In this document: positions 61,867 to 64,000 of the stretch, in pieces | Numbering within the stretch: the stretch's first letter is position 1 | Layout of the letters: each line of letters starts with the position of its first letter | Assembly (NCBI GenBank): GCA_964612975.1 | Contig: CAZTGC010000002.1 | Coordinates: 152,946 to 216,945 of the forward strand | Direction: 5' to 3' | Length of the DNA: 64,000 nt | DNA from: NZ13-RE01 sp964612975 | GTDB lineage: Bacteria > Dictyoglomota > Dictyoglomia > Dictyoglomales > Dictyoglomaceae | Made by a program: the position numbers and the translations under genes | The notes under the pieces: generated by a model | Databases searched by the model: none | Told to the model about the DNA's origin: nothing | Seen by the model: only the letters and a program-made list of their open reading frames with translations

Positions 61867-63933
61867 TTGCCACGAGTTCCATTAGAAAGGTTAAGAAATA
61901 TAGGAATTGCAGCACATATTGATGCGGGTAAGACTACCCTCACTGAAAGAATATTGTTTTATACTGGAAAAACCTATAAATTGGGCGAAGTTCATGAAGG
62001 AACTACAGTAATGGATTGGATGGAGCAAGAAAGAGAAAGAGGGATAACAATTACTGCTGCAACGACAACATGTGAGTGGAAGGATCATGTTATAAATATC
62101 ATAGATACACCAGGACATGTAGACTTTACTGTTGAGGTAGAAAGATCGATGAGGGTGCTAGATGGATTAATTGCAGTCTTTTGTGGTGTTGCAGGGGTAC
62201 AACCTCAGTCAGAGACAGTATGGAGACAAGCTACAAAATACAATGTGCCTCGTTTAATCTTTGTCAATAAAATGGATAGAATTGGCGCCAATTTTTATCG
62301 GGTAATAGAAATGATAAAAGATAAACTTGGAGTTAAGGTTGTACCACTAAATATCCCTATTGGAAGCGAAGATGAATTTAGGGGTGTAATTGATTTATTA
62401 GAGGAAAAAGCGATCGTTTATCATGATGATTTGGGATTAAAATGGGAAACAATTCCAATACCTAATGAATTAAAAGAAGAGACAGAGATCTACAGGCAAA
62501 AGCTTATAGAAGAAATCGTTGAATTAGATGATGAACTTTTAATGAAATACTTAGAGGGGAATAAAATTCCTATAATGGATTTAAAAAGGGTTCTAAGAAA
62601 AGCTACAATAGAAGGGAAAATATATCCTGCTCTTTGTGGTTCTGCATTTAAAAATAAAGGTATACAACCCCTTTTGGATGCTGTTATAGATTATCTTCCT
62701 TCACCCTTAGATCTTCCATCTGCAAAGGGTAGTAATCCTCTAACTAATGAGGAAGAAATAAGGTTAGTAAGCGAAGATGAAGCATTTTGTGCTCTTGCTT
62801 TTAAAATTATGACAGATCCATATGTGGGAAGGCTTACTTATTTTAGAGTTTATTCTGGAAAGTTAGAGAAAGGATCCTATGTATATAATGCTTCAAAAGA
62901 GAAAAAAGAGAGAATTGGAAGACTTTTACAAATGCATGCTAATCATAGAGAAGATATAGATGTGGTTTATGTAGGGGATATAGCTGCGGTTGTAGGGTTG
63001 AAATATACAACTACTGGTGATACTCTTTGTGATGAAAGAAGACCTATTATTTTAGAATCTATGATGTTTCCTGAACCCGTTATTTCTGTAGCAATTGAGC
63101 CTAAAAGCACAGAAGAACAGGATAAATTAAGTTTAGCTCTTCAAAAATTAGCTGAGGAGGATCCAACATTTAGAATTTCTTTTGATCAAGAAACAGGGCA
63201 AACTCTTATTCATGGTATGGGAGAACTTCATTTAGAAATTATTGTGGATAGATTAAGAAGAGAATTTAGGGTTTCTGCAAATGTAGGCAAACCTCAAGTA
63301 TCATATCGAGAAACAATAAAAAAACCTGTAAAGGTTGAAGGGAAATATATTAGACAGACAGGTGGGAGAGGGCAGTATGGACATGTTTGGCTTCTTTTAG
63401 AACCTCTTCCTCGGGGGAATGGATTAGAGTTTGTCAATAAAATTGTAGGAGGGGTTATTCCTCAACAATTTATTCCTGCTATTGAAAACGGAATAAGAGA
63501 GGCTGCAGAAAGGGGTGTTCTTGCAGGTTATCCTGTGACAGATATAAAAGTTACTTTATTTGATGGCTCCTTTCATGAAGTAGACTCCTCAGATATGGCT
63601 TTTAAGATTGCAGCATCTCAGGCTTTTAAAGAAGGAGTGTCGATAGGGGATCCTGTAATTTTAGAACCTATTATGAGAATGGAAATTATTGTCCCAGAGG
63701 AATATATGGGAGAAGTCTTGGGAGATTTAAATGGTAGAAGGGGAAATATAGAAGGAATAGAGTTCGTAGAGAACTCTCGAGTAATTAGAGCAAGAATTCC
63801 ACTTTCGGAAATTTTTGGATATGCTACAATGTTAAGATCTTTGACCCAAGGTAGGGGTATATTCTCTGTGGAATTTTCTCATTATGAAGAAACTCCTTTA
63901 AATATACAAGAAAAGATCTTATCTACTAAATAA
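61867..63933 (+). CDS. fusA: Elongation factor G
   Basis: The translocation GTPase, 688 residues. G motifs are AAHIDAGKTTLTERIL (G1), RGITITAA (G2), IDTPGHVDF (G3) and VNKMDR (G4). The domain IV segment RQTGGRGQYGHVWL and ending AEFSH-like VEFSHYEETPLN are present. It starts with TTG 61867 behind AAAGGAGG, 18 bp after rpsG, in the classic str operon order. Confidence 0.98.
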   Translation: MPRVPLERLRNIGIAAHIDAGKTTLTERILFYTGKTYKLGEVHEGTTVMDWMEQERERGITITAATTTCEWKDHVINIIDTPGHVDFTVEVERSMRVLDGLIAVFCGVAGVQPQSETVWRQATKYNVPRLIFVNKMDRIGANFYRVIEMIKDKLGVKVVPLNIPIGSEDEFRGVIDLLEEKAIVYHDDLGLKWETIPIPNELKEETEIYRQKLIEEIVELDDELLMKYLEGNKIPIMDLKRVLRKATIEGKIYPALCGSAFKNKGIQPLLDAVIDYLPSPLDLPSAKGSNPLTNEEEIRLVSEDEAFCALAFKIMTDPYVGRLTYFRVYSGKLEKGSYVYNASKEKKERIGRLLQMHANHREDIDVVYVGDIAAVVGLKYTTTGDTLCDERRPIILESMMFPEPVISVAIEPKSTEEQDKLSLALQKLAEEDPTFRISFDQETGQTLIHGMGELHLEIIVDRLRREFRVSANVGKPQVSYRETIKKPVKVEGKYIRQTGGRGQYGHVWLLLEPLPRGNGLEFVNKIVGGVIPQQFIPAIENGIREAAERGVLAGYPVTDIKVTLFDGSFHEVDSSDMAFKIAASQAFKEGVSIGDPVILEPIMRMEIIVPEEYMGEVLGDLNGRRGNIEGIEFVENSRVIRARIPLSEIFGYATMLRSLTQGRGIFSVEFSHYEETPLNIQEKILSTK

Positions 63934-63964
63934 AAAATTTAGATATTAGGAGGAAAGAGGAAGG

Positions 63965-64000
63965 ATGGCAAAGGAGAAATTTATAAGGACAAAGCCCCAT
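63965..64000 (+). CDS. tuf: Elongation factor Tu (3' part outside window)
   Basis: Only the first 12 codons are present, encoding MAKEKFIRTKPH, the standard EF-Tu N terminus. TTAGGAGG lies about ten bases upstream, and the gene follows fusA by 31 bp, as in the str operon. The identification rests on this short match and on gene order. Confidence 0.88.
   Translation, partial: MAKEKFIRTKPH

Noticed and set aside
1..64000. CRISPR arrays, insertion sequences, prophage or toxin-antitoxin modules
   Set aside because: No repeated spacer pattern, transposase, integrase or phage structural gene was seen anywhere in the window.

Overview
The window is a 64 kb, AT-rich, tightly packed piece of a bacterial chromosome. 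The proteins are rich in Lys, Glu and Ile, and many genes overlap by 4 bp or start with TTG. The whole suggests a thermophilic anaerobe of the Dictyoglomus type. The strongest hint is a GH57 protein at 28433-30544 that resembles, from memory, the classic Dictyoglomus thermophilum AmyA without being identical to it. Genus is an inference; no search was run. A C-terminal-Phe beta-barrel candidate beside a LolA-like protein suggests a cell with an outer membrane.

Region 1 (2-18539, all +) runs from mltG (cut by the window edge) and a YqeG-type phosphatase into a type IV pilus block: pilB, pilT, pilC, an alternative sigma factor, a pilin and a second pseudopilin. It continues without a strand change into radC, polA, coaE, uvrB, uvrA and ogt, then an ROK glucokinase closed by a terminator. 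DNA-handling pili and DNA repair genes therefore sit in one co-directional run.

Region 2 (18553-38919, mixed strands) is metabolic and envelope-related. It holds a LolA-like protein plus beta-barrel candidate (-), a polyprenyl-phosphate sugar transferase, an HNH nuclease, a Ca2+-type P-ATPase, a LysM protein, tRNA-Phe and tRNA-Arg, and a solo MalK-type ATPase. Next come two GH57 enzymes (branching enzyme and amylase/glucanotransferase), an inositol-phosphatase family enzyme, a zinc-finger Clp ATPase, an adenosine-specific kinase family protein and a cytidylate-kinase-like protein. The unusual item here is a PhoU gene coupled to a histidine ammonia-lyase homologue that has lost its catalytic MIO tripeptide. 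An eight-cysteine protein, apparently translated from a leaderless mRNA, and a NIF3 protein close the region.

Region 3 (38920-39756) is the only long stretch without an intact gene. It holds disabled minus-strand coding fragments.

Region 4 (39757-51615, all -) is one long translation and stress operon: rel, dtd, hisS, aspS, malic enzyme, purA, tsaE, tsaB, rimI, tsaD and a flippase-like membrane protein.

Region 5 (51727-64000) has a divergent MFS transporter and a half-size GDT1-type protein. It ends with the transcription/translation core rpoB, rpoC, rpsL, rpsG, fusA and the first codons of tuf.

Recurrent promoter signals are sigma-A-like, and several carry an extended -10 of the form TGaTATAAT. 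I saw no CRISPR array, insertion sequence, rRNA or prophage.
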